From G016234445 sp964438865 (GTDB lineage Bacteria; Chloroflexota; Dehalococcoidia; Tepidiformales; Tepidiformaceae): a stretch of 64,000 bases of DNA. Of this stretch, positions 46,926-54,659 are shown in pieces; position 1 is the stretch's first letter; every line of letters begins with the position of its first letter. The translations under genes and the position numbers were made by a program. The notes below the pieces were generated by a model, which worked only from the letters and a program-made list of their open reading frames with translations, was not told where the DNA came from and searched no databases. The DNA lies in NCBI GenBank assembly GCA_964438865.1, contig CAYTMI010000003.1, positions 186,001 to 250,000 of the forward strand. Direction: 5' to 3'.

Positions 46926-48638
46926 ATGACCAAATCCTTCTTGAGGGTGCTTTTCGGCATCCTCGCTGTTTTCGCCGTCATGGCGATCGCTGTTGCATGC
47001 GGCGACGACGATGAGGGCGACACAGGCGGCGATGCTACCAAGCCGGCCGCCACCACCGCACCAGACGCCAAGCCGTCGGGCACCATCACCATCGCGGCGA
47101 CCCAGTTCGAGACGTGGGATCCGCACATCTCGGACTTCGCCCAGGACATCGCCCACTTCTTCATGGTGTGGCGCGGCCTCTACGAGTTCGACCTGAACTC
47201 CAAGCCCGTCCCCAGCATGGCTGCGGCTGCGCCGACGGTTTCGACCGACGGCAAGACCTACACCGTCAAGCTGAAGCCAGGCCTGAAGTGGTCGGACGGC
47301 TCCCCGATGACGGCGAAGGACTTCGTCGCCGGCATGCAGCGCACCTGTGACTTTGCCGTCGCGGGCCACTACCAGTACATCCTCACGGCCGTAGCTGGCT
47401 GCGACGCAGCCTACGACCCCAAGAACAAGGACAAGACCGCCGCCGAAATCGACACGATCCGCAAGGCCGTGGGCGCCAAGGCAATCGACGACTTGACGGT
47501 CGAATACAAGCTGACGGACGCGCAGCCCACCTTCCCGATTCTCCTTGCGATGTGGCCCACCTTCCCGGTGCCCACCTCCAAGGTGACGAACATCTACGAC
47601 CCCAAGTTCCTTGGGCCGCTCGAGATGCTCTACAACGGGCCGTTCATGCCAAAGGCCTACACCGAGAAGTCGACCCTGGAACTCGTGCCGAACCCGAACT
47701 GGTCCGGCGCTGCGAAGCCCAAGGTCGAAAAGATCGTGCTGAAGTACATCGATGACGCCGCGGTGGCGAACAACGCCTACCGCAGCGGCGAACTCGACGC
47801 CAGCATCGCCAACGCCTCCGAACTCGACAAGCTGCGGACGGAGTTCTCCAAAGAACTCTACCTCTACCCCGCGACCCGGACGATCGGGCTCGAGTTCCAG
47901 ATGAAAGACTCACTCATGGCAAAGGCTGACGTGCGCCTCGCCCTGTCGCAGGCCACTGACCGCGCCACCATGATGAAGGTCGTCTTCAAGGACGGGAACA
48001 CCGCCACCACGAGCTGGGTGCCCCCGGCCCGCAACGGCCTCAAGGGCGGCGAATACGACAGCACCCTCGGCTTTGACGTGGCGAAGGCCAAGGCGAGCCT
48101 CACCAAGGCCGGCTATGCCGGCGGCGCGGGCTTCCCCAAGCTCACGATGCTCCTCGTCGACAGTGCCACCAACAAGGCCCTTGGTGAATTCCTCCAGGCC
48201 GAGTGGAAGAAGCACCTGGCCATCGAGCTGACCCTGGAGTTCACCGACTCGAAGACGCGGTCGGCTCGCTTCAACAGCGGCGCCTTCCAGATCGTCACCG
48301 GCGGCTGGCAGGAAGACTATCCGGACCCGGAGAACTGGTTCCTCGGCCTCTGGGAGACCGGCGGGTCCATCAACAAGACGAATACGAGCATCGCGGCGCT
48401 CGACACCACCATCGGCAAGGCCAAGTTCAACACGAACGACGAGGCCCGCCGCCAGCTCTACCGTGACGCCGAGAAGCAGCTTCTCGAAACCGCCAGCGGC
48501 ATCGCCCCGCTGTGGCACACCCAGGCCAAGTTCCTGGTGAAGCCGCACATCAAGGGCATGGTGGAATCCAAGCGTCCTGGCGACACGTTCGTCCCGGGCG
48601 ACTGGAACCCAGAGCTCTGGTCCACCACCAAGAAGTAA
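46926..48638 (+). CDS. Peptide/nickel-type ABC transporter substrate-binding lipoprotein
   Basis: A 570-aa SBP_bac_5-family protein that captures the solute outside the cytoplasmic membrane. Lipoprotein signal: membrane helix and lipobox IAVAC with Cys25, then GDDDEGDTGGD and a Thr/Ala/Pro linker to about residue 50. Family features are TQFETWDPHISDFAQDIAHF, a LKWSDGSPMTAKDFVAGMQR block near residue 120, VRLALSQATDRATMM near 335, and a C-terminal IAPLWHTQAKFLVKPHIKG. AGGAGGGA precedes the ATG at 46926. It is the first of three genes of one importer; no ATPase gene follows, so the ATPases must be encoded elsewhere. Confidence 0.93.
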   Translation: MTKSFLRVLFGILAVFAVMAIAVACGDDDEGDTGGDATKPAATTAPDAKPSGTITIAATQFETWDPHISDFAQDIAHFFMVWRGLYEFDLNSKPVPSMAAAAPTVSTDGKTYTVKLKPGLKWSDGSPMTAKDFVAGMQRTCDFAVAGHYQYILTAVAGCDAAYDPKNKDKTAAEIDTIRKAVGAKAIDDLTVEYKLTDAQPTFPILLAMWPTFPVPTSKVTNIYDPKFLGPLEMLYNGPFMPKAYTEKSTLELVPNPNWSGAAKPKVEKIVLKYIDDAAVANNAYRSGELDASIANASELDKLRTEFSKELYLYPATRTIGLEFQMKDSLMAKADVRLALSQATDRATMMKVVFKDGNTATTSWVPPARNGLKGGEYDSTLGFDVAKAKASLTKAGYAGGAGFPKLTMLLVDSATNKALGEFLQAEWKKHLAIELTLEFTDSKTRSARFNSGAFQIVTGGWQEDYPDPENWFLGLWETGGSINKTNTSIAALDTTIGKAKFNTNDEARRQLYRDAEKQLLETASGIAPLWHTQAKFLVKPHIKGMVESKRPGDTFVPGDWNPELWSTTKK

Positions 48639-48729
48639 GCGGCGCTCCAGGGCACCTGCGAACCTTCAACGTTCAGGGCGGGGGGCGCTCCGATGAGCCC
48701 CCCCGCTCGCTTTCCAGCCAAGGGCCTCT

Positions 48730-49677
48730 ATGCTCGTTTACACAATTCGCCGCGTCCTTGCCATCATCCCGCTGATCTGGGCGGTCGCAACGGTCACCTT
48801 CTTCCTGATGCACTCTGTCCAGGGGGGACCGTTCGACCAGGACCGGCCGCTGTCCCCGGCGGCGCGAGAAAACCTCGAAGAGCGGTATGGCCTTGGCGAC
48901 CCACTCCCTGTCCAGTACGTCAAGTATCTGCAAGGCATCGTCACCGGCGACCTCGGCATCTCGTTCGCCAATAACCGCGACGTCGCCGACATCATCAGGG
49001 AACGGATGCAGACCTCGATACAGCTCGGAATTGCTGCGTTCGCGTTCGCGACGTTCTTCGGGCTCGCCCTCGGGACGGTATCAGCGTTCAACCAGAACGG
49101 AGTGGGCGACTACGTTGGCGTGTTCCTGGCAACCGCGGGTGCGGCCTTGCCGAGCTTCGTGCTGGCGCCCCTGCTCGTGATCGCGTTCGCCCTCAAGTTC
49201 CCCTGGTTCAACGTTTTGAGTTCGGACTACGCGATCTGGCCCCTGTTCCGGGGAGACTTCGGGGACTTCCGGCAGCTCCCGCTGCCCACCGTCGCGCTCG
49301 GCTTCCTTCCCATGGCGTTCATCGCGCGCATCACTCGCGCAAGCATGCTCGACGTCCTGCGGCAGGACTACATCCGCACGGCGCGGTCGAAGGGGCTCAC
49401 GGAGGTCGCGGTCGTGATCCGCCACGCGGCGAAGAATGCGATGATCCCGGTGCTCACGGTGCTCGGCCCGATCTTCGCCGGCCTCATCACTGGCTCGTTC
49501 ATCATCGAGACCAACTTTGCCATCCCCGGGCTTGGCCGGGAGTTCATCCGCGCGGTCCTGATCCGCGACTACGGTCTCATCATGGGGACGACGCTCTTCT
49601 TCACCGTTATCATTGCGCTGATGAACCTCCTCGTGGACCTCGCCTACGGGGTCGCCGACCCCCGCATCCGGTTCTAG
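48730..49677 (+). CDS. ABC transporter permease, OppB/DppB type
   Basis: A 315-aa membrane subunit with six helices. Characteristic are the N-terminal YTIRRVLAIIPLIWAVATV, GDLGISFANNRDVADII, and the EAA cytoplasmic loop RQDYIRTARSKGLTEVAVV near residue 215, which contacts the ATPase. SFIIETNFAIPGLGREFI completes the OppB pattern. AAGGG lies nine bases before the ATG at 48730. It forms a heterodimer with the next gene's product; oligopeptide, dipeptide or nickel complexes are possible cargo. Confidence 0.93.
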   Translation: MLVYTIRRVLAIIPLIWAVATVTFFLMHSVQGGPFDQDRPLSPAARENLEERYGLGDPLPVQYVKYLQGIVTGDLGISFANNRDVADIIRERMQTSIQLGIAAFAFATFFGLALGTVSAFNQNGVGDYVGVFLATAGAALPSFVLAPLLVIAFALKFPWFNVLSSDYAIWPLFRGDFGDFRQLPLPTVALGFLPMAFIARITRASMLDVLRQDYIRTARSKGLTEVAVVIRHAAKNAMIPVLTVLGPIFAGLITGSFIIETNFAIPGLGREFIRAVLIRDYGLIMGTTLFFTVIIALMNLLVDLAYGVADPRIRF

Positions 49678-49689
49678 GAGCGCTTCGCC

Positions 49690-50688
49690 ATGGCGGTAGA
49701 CCAGCAACGAATCGCTCAGCCCTTCGATTTTGCAAGCGATCAAATCCACACCAAGCAGCGCGGCCTCTGGTCCCAGGCGTTCTCAAGGCTCGTCCGGAAC
49801 CGGCTGGCCATCGCCGCGGCGGCGCTCCTGCTGGTAATCGTCGCGGTCAGCGTACTCGGCGACGTCCTGCAAGTCGTCCGGCGCCACGACACGGACATCC
49901 AGGACTATTCCGTCATCGAACAGAATGTGAGCTGGAATCACTGGCTCGGCACGGACGGCCTCGGCCGCGACCTCTGGGCGCGCATGTTGGACGCCACTCT
50001 GTTCTCCCTGAAGATCGGCCTCGGCGCGCAGTTCCTTATTCTCGTCGTCGGGGCGCTCGTGGGGATGGCCGCCGCGTTGGGTGGGCGCTGGACCGACGGC
50101 ATCCTCATGTGGATCACCGACCTTGCGTTCGCCTTCCCCGACCTCCTGATGATCATCCTCCTGCGGCAGGTGCTGCTCGGCCGCGAATGGCCGGTGATTG
50201 GCGAAGGTAGCTGGCCGGGGTGGGTGTTCTTCCTTCCGGACACGGTCCCCGGATTTCCGCCCACCTTGCTCCTCACCATCGTCGCGATTTCGTTCGTGAG
50301 CTGGGTGACGGTGGCGCGTCTCATCCGCGGCCAGATGCTCTCTATCAAGGAGCAGGACTACATCCTCGCGGCGCGTGCCGTCGGAGCGAGCAACTGGCGC
50401 GTTGTCCGCAGCCACATGCTCCCCAACACCCTCAGTGCCGTGATCGTCGCCGTAACCTTCGGCATCCCCCTCGCGATCTTCGCAGAAGCCGCGCTCGGCT
50501 TCGTCGGCCTGGGCGTGGCCCCACCCGCGGCGAGCCTGGGGTCGCTCATCAACGACGGCCGCGACCACCTGCGCTCGCAGCCCCTGGAAATCGTGTGGCC
50601 AGCGATCATGATCGCGACGTTGATGCTGTGCTTCACGTTCCTCGGCGACGGGCTGCGGGACGCGCTCGACCCGCGGACGCGCAAGTAG
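49690..50688 (+). CDS. ABC transporter permease, OppC/DppC type
   Basis: A 332-aa partner permease. The N-terminal OppC_N segment spans SQAFSRLVRNRLAIAAAALL. The periplasmic loop includes HWLGTDGLGRDLWARML. The EAA loop is KEQDYILAARAVGASNWRVV near residue 222, then FAEAALGFVGLGVAPPAASL and the C-terminus LGDGLRDALDPRTRK. AGGAG precedes the ATG at 49690. The operon stops here, 72 bases before the tRNA-Ala gene; no OppD/OppF ATPase is present, and the integrated element begins just beyond. Confidence 0.93.
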   Translation: MAVDQQRIAQPFDFASDQIHTKQRGLWSQAFSRLVRNRLAIAAAALLLVIVAVSVLGDVLQVVRRHDTDIQDYSVIEQNVSWNHWLGTDGLGRDLWARMLDATLFSLKIGLGAQFLILVVGALVGMAAALGGRWTDGILMWITDLAFAFPDLLMIILLRQVLLGREWPVIGEGSWPGWVFFLPDTVPGFPPTLLLTIVAISFVSWVTVARLIRGQMLSIKEQDYILAARAVGASNWRVVRSHMLPNTLSAVIVAVTFGIPLAIFAEAALGFVGLGVAPPAASLGSLINDGRDHLRSQPLEIVWPAIMIATLMLCFTFLGDGLRDALDPRTRK

Positions 50689-50760
50689 GAAGCCCCCCAA
50701 CGGGTGCGCGGCGGCGTTTGCCGCTGACCGTCTGCCGCTGGTACGATCAGCAGGTTCCGC

Positions 50761-50836
50761 GGGGCTGTAGCTCAATCGGGAGAGCGCAACACTGGCAGTG
50801 TTGAGGTAGAGGGTTCAAATCCCTCCAGCTCCACCA
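50761..50836 (+). tRNA. tRNA-Ala (anticodon GGC), 3' half serves as integration site
   Basis: A 76-base cloverleaf with encoded CCA (50834-50836). Acceptor GGGGCTG pairs with CAGCTCC. The anticodon stem is CAACA/TGTTG around loop CTGGCAG, so the anticodon is GGC and decodes GCC alanine. The T-arm is GAGGG/CCCTC with loop TTCAAAT. The sequence from 50791 onwards is repeated at 59104-59166, so the present 3' half comes from the integrated element and the gene has been restored after integration. Confidence 0.95.
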
Positions 50837-50853
50837 GTTTTCTGAATCTAGAC
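50791..50853 (+). repeat. attL: element-borne copy of the tRNA-Ala 3' half
   Basis: 63 bases matching 59104-59166 with two differences: A for G in the T-loop and T for C just after CCA. Identity starts in the anticodon arm (ACTGGCAG), the usual crossover place for tyrosine recombinases. Weaker similarity continues through the terminator to about 50893. Confidence 0.9.
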
Positions 50854-50862
50854 AAGACAATA

Positions 50863-50887
50863 AGAAGGCCTCATCTCGGGGCCTTCT
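50863..50887 (+). terminator. Terminator after tRNA-Ala, element copy
   Basis: AGAAGGCC (50863-50870) pairs perfectly with GGCCTTCT (50880-50887) around a nine-base loop. It is the counterpart of the hairpin beyond attR, so the element brings its own tRNA terminator. Confidence 0.7.
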
Positions 50888-50893
50888 GGCGTT

Positions 50894-50916
50894 TGACAGC
50901 AACCGGTGACAGCAAC
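50894..50916 (+). repeat. Left integrase arm-site candidates
   Basis: Two direct copies of TGACAGCAAC at 50894-50903 and 50907-50916, 13 bases apart, about 100 bases from the crossover region. The same pair occurs near the right end, which suggests P-arm binding sites for the integrase N-terminal domain. Confidence 0.6.
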
Positions 50917-50935
50917 CCGGTTTCTACTTGACGGA

Positions 50936-52072
50936 TTATCGGACTGCGAGGAGGCGATCCATCTTCTCGGCGGCTTCGTCCTGGAGGTGGGGGAGGACGT
51001 GGGTGTAGAGATCCATGGTCACGGCGATCCGGGAGTGACCGAGCGTCTCCTGGACGACTTTGGGCTGCACACCGAGCGCGAGCATGAGGGTGGCGGCGGA
51101 GTGCCGGAGGCTGTGGACGGTGAAGGTGTCCGGCATCCCGGCGCTCGCGGCGTGTTCCTTGAACTCACGAAGGAAGTTGCGGCCGTCGATTGGCGTGCCC
51201 ACGGTGGTCGTGAACACGAGCGCGGCGTCGGCCCACACGGGGGCGCGGAGGCGTTCTTCAACCTGTCGCAGGCGGTGTTGCCGCAGGGCTTCGACGGCGA
51301 AGGCTGCCAGCTTCACCACACGGCGGGAGCTGGCGTTCTTGGGTTCGGCGACTCGCCATCCGCCCGGAACCTTCATCAGGGATTGCCGGACGGCAAGGTG
51401 CCCCGAATCGAGGTCGATCGCATCCCACGTGAGCGCCAGCAATTCGCCGCGTCGGAGGCCGGCGGCAAGCGCGACAAGGTAAGCGGCTTCGAGATGATCG
51501 CCGCGGACCTGTTCGACGAAGCGGTGAGCCTGGTCGACGGTGAACGCCCGGACGTTGGTCGAGCCAATGCGCGGGGGGTCGACGAGCGTCGCTACGTTGC
51601 GGGGGATGATGCCTTCGCGCAGGGCCTGGGCGAGGGCGCGACCTAGCACCCTGTGGATATGCAGGACGGTCGCGGGGGCGAGCCCGGCGGCAAGCTTGTC
51701 GCGGTAGAGGCGTTGGAGGTGTGACGGGGCAAGGCGGGCGAGCGGCACCGTCTCAAGGGCCGGAAGGATGTGGCGCCGGACATCCTTGGAGTAGAGGTGG
51801 AAGGTCGACTCCTTGACGCTGGCGACGACCGTGTCGGCGAGCCATCCATTCAAGTAAGAGCCCAAGGTAGTCTTCTCGTTGGGCGGAGTGACGCCACGAT
51901 GAAGCTCATGCAGGGCAGTGGCGACCTTATCGGCGACGGCGGCGCGGGTGGCCCCGTAGTAGGGCTTGCGCCGCAACTTGCCGTCTTCGTCCCTCATGGT
52001 GACGGCGCCGGCCCAACGCCCGTCCTTGCGCTGGTAGACGCTGCCTTCGTGGTTTCCGCGTTTGCTGGTCAT
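50936..52072 (-). CDS. Tyrosine-type site-specific integrase
   Basis: A 378-aa phage-type integrase that inserts and excises the element at tRNA-Ala. The N-terminal arm-binding domain is GSVYQRKDGRWAGAV, then a core-binding SAM-like domain (TTLGSYLNGWLADTV ... LAPSHLQRLYRDKLAAG). The catalytic residues are visible: Arg in ALAAGLRRGELLALTW near 207, Lys in EPKNASSRRVV, HSLRHSAATLML near 320 (H-x2-R), LGHS near 344, and the nucleophile in MDLYTHVLP near 353. All are intact, so the enzyme should be active. AAAGGAGG precedes the ATG at 52070-52072. It faces attL, ending 83 bases from it. Confidence 0.95.
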   Translation of the reverse strand: MTSKRGNHEGSVYQRKDGRWAGAVTMRDEDGKLRRKPYYGATRAAVADKVATALHELHRGVTPPNEKTTLGSYLNGWLADTVVASVKESTFHLYSKDVRRHILPALETVPLARLAPSHLQRLYRDKLAAGLAPATVLHIHRVLGRALAQALREGIIPRNVATLVDPPRIGSTNVRAFTVDQAHRFVEQVRGDHLEAAYLVALAAGLRRGELLALTWDAIDLDSGHLAVRQSLMKVPGGWRVAEPKNASSRRVVKLAAFAVEALRQHRLRQVEERLRAPVWADAALVFTTTVGTPIDGRNFLREFKEHAASAGMPDTFTVHSLRHSAATLMLALGVQPKVVQETLGHSRIAVTMDLYTHVLPHLQDEAAEKMDRLLAVR

Positions 52073-52091
52073 GGTGTGCCTCCTTTGGGGG

Positions 52092-53240
52092 TTAGTGATT
52101 CAGGGCGGGGCACTGAGCCCCGCAGTTCTTCTGGTCGTAGCGCCGGGGCTGAAAGGTGGTGCCGCACCGCGAGCATTGACGGGCCTCGAGGGGGACACCC
52201 GCACGTGCCCGGGAACTCCGCTTGGATACCATCCAGACGGTCGTTATGCGGCATGGCGGGCACCAGTTCTTGCGGCCGGCCGGAGCCTTGTTCCCCTCGC
52301 GCCGATACGCCTTGCCGCAGCCGTCGCACCGGGCGATCGAGTGTGCGCCGGTGATCGCGGTGATGAACTGGTAGAGAAGGGTGCCGAACGCATCGGCTTG
52401 TAGCACGAACCGCGGCACCTGAGCATCCTTCTTCCAGTCGAGGCCTGGGCGAAACCTCGCCATTCGCGTGAGCGTGTGGACGTATTGTGCGAACCGGAAC
52501 CGAGCTACGTAGACTCGTGTGGCCAGAGTGTGGCCCGGTTCGCCAGTGCCGGGATTCGGCATGAAGCCCGGAGCCCCTGTGAAGTGCCCCATCGTGAACG
52601 TTGACCACTCGTCGTCTGAACCGAGGTCGCGGAGCGGCCCTAGCGGGCTGGCATCCCGCAGCTTTGCGGCAATCGAAAGGCCCGTGCGGAGTTGGTCGGC
52701 GAGGCGGACGTACGACGTGACGAACTCGAAGTGGCCGAGCCCCGAATACGGGACCATGCAGCCTACCGGGTCTGGGTCTCCAGGTGCCCAGTCGACGCCT
52801 GGGTGTCCGGTCCCCTTGCGCCACCAATCCGGGCGATCGAAGAGGAGGGGCATGGGCGCCGGGTTGTGCGCCACCGGTAGGGCATGGAGGCAAAAGCCCA
52901 CTGGCCCGTAACGGCGGACGAAGCGCGACACCTCCGTCGCGTTGGTCACGCGTAACAGAGCGCCGAGCATGCCCTCGGGCCGGCGCTCCGGCGGTATGCC
53001 GCTGGGTGGCTCGAACGTCCACCGTACCAGCCCCCGCGGGCCGTCTTGCAGCGCTGCGGGCCTGGCTCGCCAGACCCGCTCTTCGATTGAGCCGGGAACT
53101 AGATCATCTTCCAGCCAGACCACCGACGGGACGGGGACGGGATCGTTCGCCAGCGCGTCCGTCCCCACAACGCCGTCTGGTCCAGCGAACCCGGCCAGCT
53201 CAGCGCGTTCCGTCCAAGTTTTATCCATAGTTGTCAGCAT
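52092..53240 (-). CDS. Element cargo protein with tandem C-terminal zinc fingers, 382 aa
   Basis: I do not recognise the N-terminal ~270 residues, which are Pro/Gly/Trp-rich and soluble (EERVWRARPAALQDGPRG, FVRRYGPVGFCLHALPVAHN). The C-terminal part carries two zinc-finger-like units: CDGCGKAYRREG with NWCPPC, and CSRCGTTFQPRRYDQKNCG with CPALNH near the end. The pattern resembles finger tails of CGNR-type or other bacterial regulators. The start is taken at the ATG at 53238-53240 after AGGAG; the ATG four codons later is possible. It is co-directional with the integrase, 19 bases upstream, and diverges from the excisionase. In satellites this position often holds a repressor or an anti-phage gene; neither is shown here. 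Confidence 0.7.
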   Translation of the reverse strand: MLTTMDKTWTERAELAGFAGPDGVVGTDALANDPVPVPSVVWLEDDLVPGSIEERVWRARPAALQDGPRGLVRWTFEPPSGIPPERRPEGMLGALLRVTNATEVSRFVRRYGPVGFCLHALPVAHNPAPMPLLFDRPDWWRKGTGHPGVDWAPGDPDPVGCMVPYSGLGHFEFVTSYVRLADQLRTGLSIAAKLRDASPLGPLRDLGSDDEWSTFTMGHFTGAPGFMPNPGTGEPGHTLATRVYVARFRFAQYVHTLTRMARFRPGLDWKKDAQVPRFVLQADAFGTLLYQFITAITGAHSIARCDGCGKAYRREGNKAPAGRKNWCPPCRITTVWMVSKRSSRARAGVPLEARQCSRCGTTFQPRRYDQKNCGAQCPALNH

Positions 53241-53312
53241 ACTCTCCTGGCCGTCGGCGTCAATATGAGTGCCAGGCGACCCGCGCACACGGCGGGCGCA
53301 AGGGAGAAATCC

Positions 53313-53513
53313 ATGATGACGGCGACGGTTGGCGAGCGCCTCCTCTACCGGGTCCCGGAGGCCGCGGCGCTATTAGGGATGTCCCGGACGGTCGTTTACG
53401 AGTTGATGGCCGCCGGGGAACTGACGGCAGTTCACATCGGGGCGAGCGTGCGGGTGACGGCGGCCTCGCTGCGCGAGTTCGTGGCCAGGCTGGAAGCGGA
53501 GGTCTCCGCTTAG
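53313..53513 (+). CDS. Excisionase / AlpA-like HTH_17 protein
   Basis: A 66-aa DNA-binding protein of the excisionase (HTH_17) family. LLYRVPEAAALLGMSRTVVY near residues 10-29 is the MerR-like winged helix; ELMAAGELTAVHIG and VRVTAASLREFVARL are the wing and C-terminal helix. Acts as recombination directionality factor or transcriptional activator. AGGGAGAAA precedes the tandem ATGs at 53313-53318. It is the first gene of the plus-strand replication operon. Confidence 0.88.
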   Translation: MMTATVGERLLYRVPEAAALLGMSRTVVYELMAAGELTAVHIGASVRVTAASLREFVARLEAEVSA

Positions 53514-53583
53514 CCCCCGGGACGCGCCGCGCCCGCCGTCTGAAGGCGGGCGACATAGGTGCGGCGCCTGGGCGACGCGAGTG

Positions 53584-53964
53584 ATGCGTCTTATGAAAAA
53601 CCATACCAAGACACCAACACTGGTCAACGTCGAACTTAGGACCGCGCGGCCGATGTGTGACTTCTGCGCGCGGGGCGATCCGGAGTGGGAGTACCCGTGC
53701 GAGAACTTCACCGGCCTCACGATCCACGGCAAGCTTGGCAGCCCGGTTGCGGGGGCGACGTGGTTCTCGGTGGGCGAGTGGGGGGCATGCGAGGCCTGTC
53801 GTCGCCTCGTTGAACATGAGGACTGGGATCGGTTGGTCAACCGGATACTGGCCGCGCGCGGGGATCCGCGCGCGGCGGGCTTCCGCGCTGGGCTCGCGCA
53901 GGTCATTGACCGTTTTCGAACTCACCGGGCGGGGCCGGCGGTGAGAGCGGGTGAACGACCGTGA
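53584..53964 (+). CDS. Small Cys-knuckle protein of the element, 126 aa
   Basis: A 126-aa protein with two C-x2-C knuckles: RPMCDFCARGDPEWEYPCEN near residues 23-42 and GACEACRRLVEHEDWDRLVN near 67-86, probably one zinc site. The C-terminal helix is basic (GFRAGLAQVIDRFRTHRA). Similar small CxxC proteins are common in actinobacterial mobile elements, without assigned function. Starts possible at GTG 53581, ATG 53584 or ATG 53593; no ribosome site decides. The stop overlaps the primase-like gene as GTGA. Confidence 0.7.
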   Translation: MRLMKNHTKTPTLVNVELRTARPMCDFCARGDPEWEYPCENFTGLTIHGKLGSPVAGATWFSVGEWGACEACRRLVEHEDWDRLVNRILAARGDPRAAGFRAGLAQVIDRFRTHRAGPAVRAGERP

Positions 53965-54659
53965 GCGCCGGGACGCGCCCCCTTTCTGCGAACTCGGATA
54001 TTGACGAGATCCGCCGCGCTCTGGGCGTGCTATTCGAACCCGGCCAGGTTGTCGAGCTGCGCGCTCTCCGGGGGCGCGATGTGACAACGGGCTACTTTGA
54101 CGACTTCGAGATGCTCGCGCTCCAGGCGGCCAAGCTCTCGGGACACTGGGACGGCATCTACGTGACGATCCAGCGGATCAACCCTGCCCTGCTGGCCAGG
54201 CGCTGCAACCGGATGGAGGTCGGTGGCAAAGGGACCGGCGACGGCGAAGTTGTTGGATACCGATGGATCCCGCTCGACTTCGACGCGGTGCGGCCGACTG
54301 ACGTCAGTTCGTCGGACGAAGAGCACGAATTGGCGATCCACCGGGCGCGGAATGCGCGTGACTGGCTCGTCACCGAGGGCTTCGACCAGTGGGCACTCGC
54401 GGACAGCGGCAACGGTGCCCACCTGCTGCTGCCGGCCGATTACGGAGCGGGGGAGAAGGAGAAGGTGCGGGCCTTCATCGCCGCCGTTGCCGAGCGATTC
54501 AGTGATGACGCCGTGAAGGTTGACCTCACCGTGTTCAACCCAAGCCGGATCTGGAAACTCTACGGCACGAAGGCGTGCAAGGGTGACGACTTCAAAGGCG
54601 GCGCCGGCAACCCGCCGCGGCCGCACCGGATCGCCCGGCTCCTGGAGGTCCAGCTGTGA
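53961..54659 (+). CDS. Primase-polymerase-like (AEP) replication protein
   Basis: A 232-aa protein resembling the small archaeo-eukaryotic primase domain found in phages and integrative elements. WIPLDFDAVRPTDVSSSDEE near residues 103-122 offers the metal-binding acidic pattern (DFD). WALADSGNGAHLLLPADYG near 144-162 matches the S-G-N-G-x-H nucleotide-binding motif, and VKVDLTVFNPSRIWKLYGT near 190 the third. It begins with GTG at 53961 and ends overlapping the RepA-like gene as GTGA, so both are translated as a unit. Primer synthesis at the element origin is the likely job. Confidence 0.8.
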   Translation: MSAGTRPLSANSDIDEIRRALGVLFEPGQVVELRALRGRDVTTGYFDDFEMLALQAAKLSGHWDGIYVTIQRINPALLARRCNRMEVGGKGTGDGEVVGYRWIPLDFDAVRPTDVSSSDEEHELAIHRARNARDWLVTEGFDQWALADSGNGAHLLLPADYGAGEKEKVRAFIAAVAERFSDDAVKVDLTVFNPSRIWKLYGTKACKGDDFKGGAGNPPRPHRIARLLEVQL

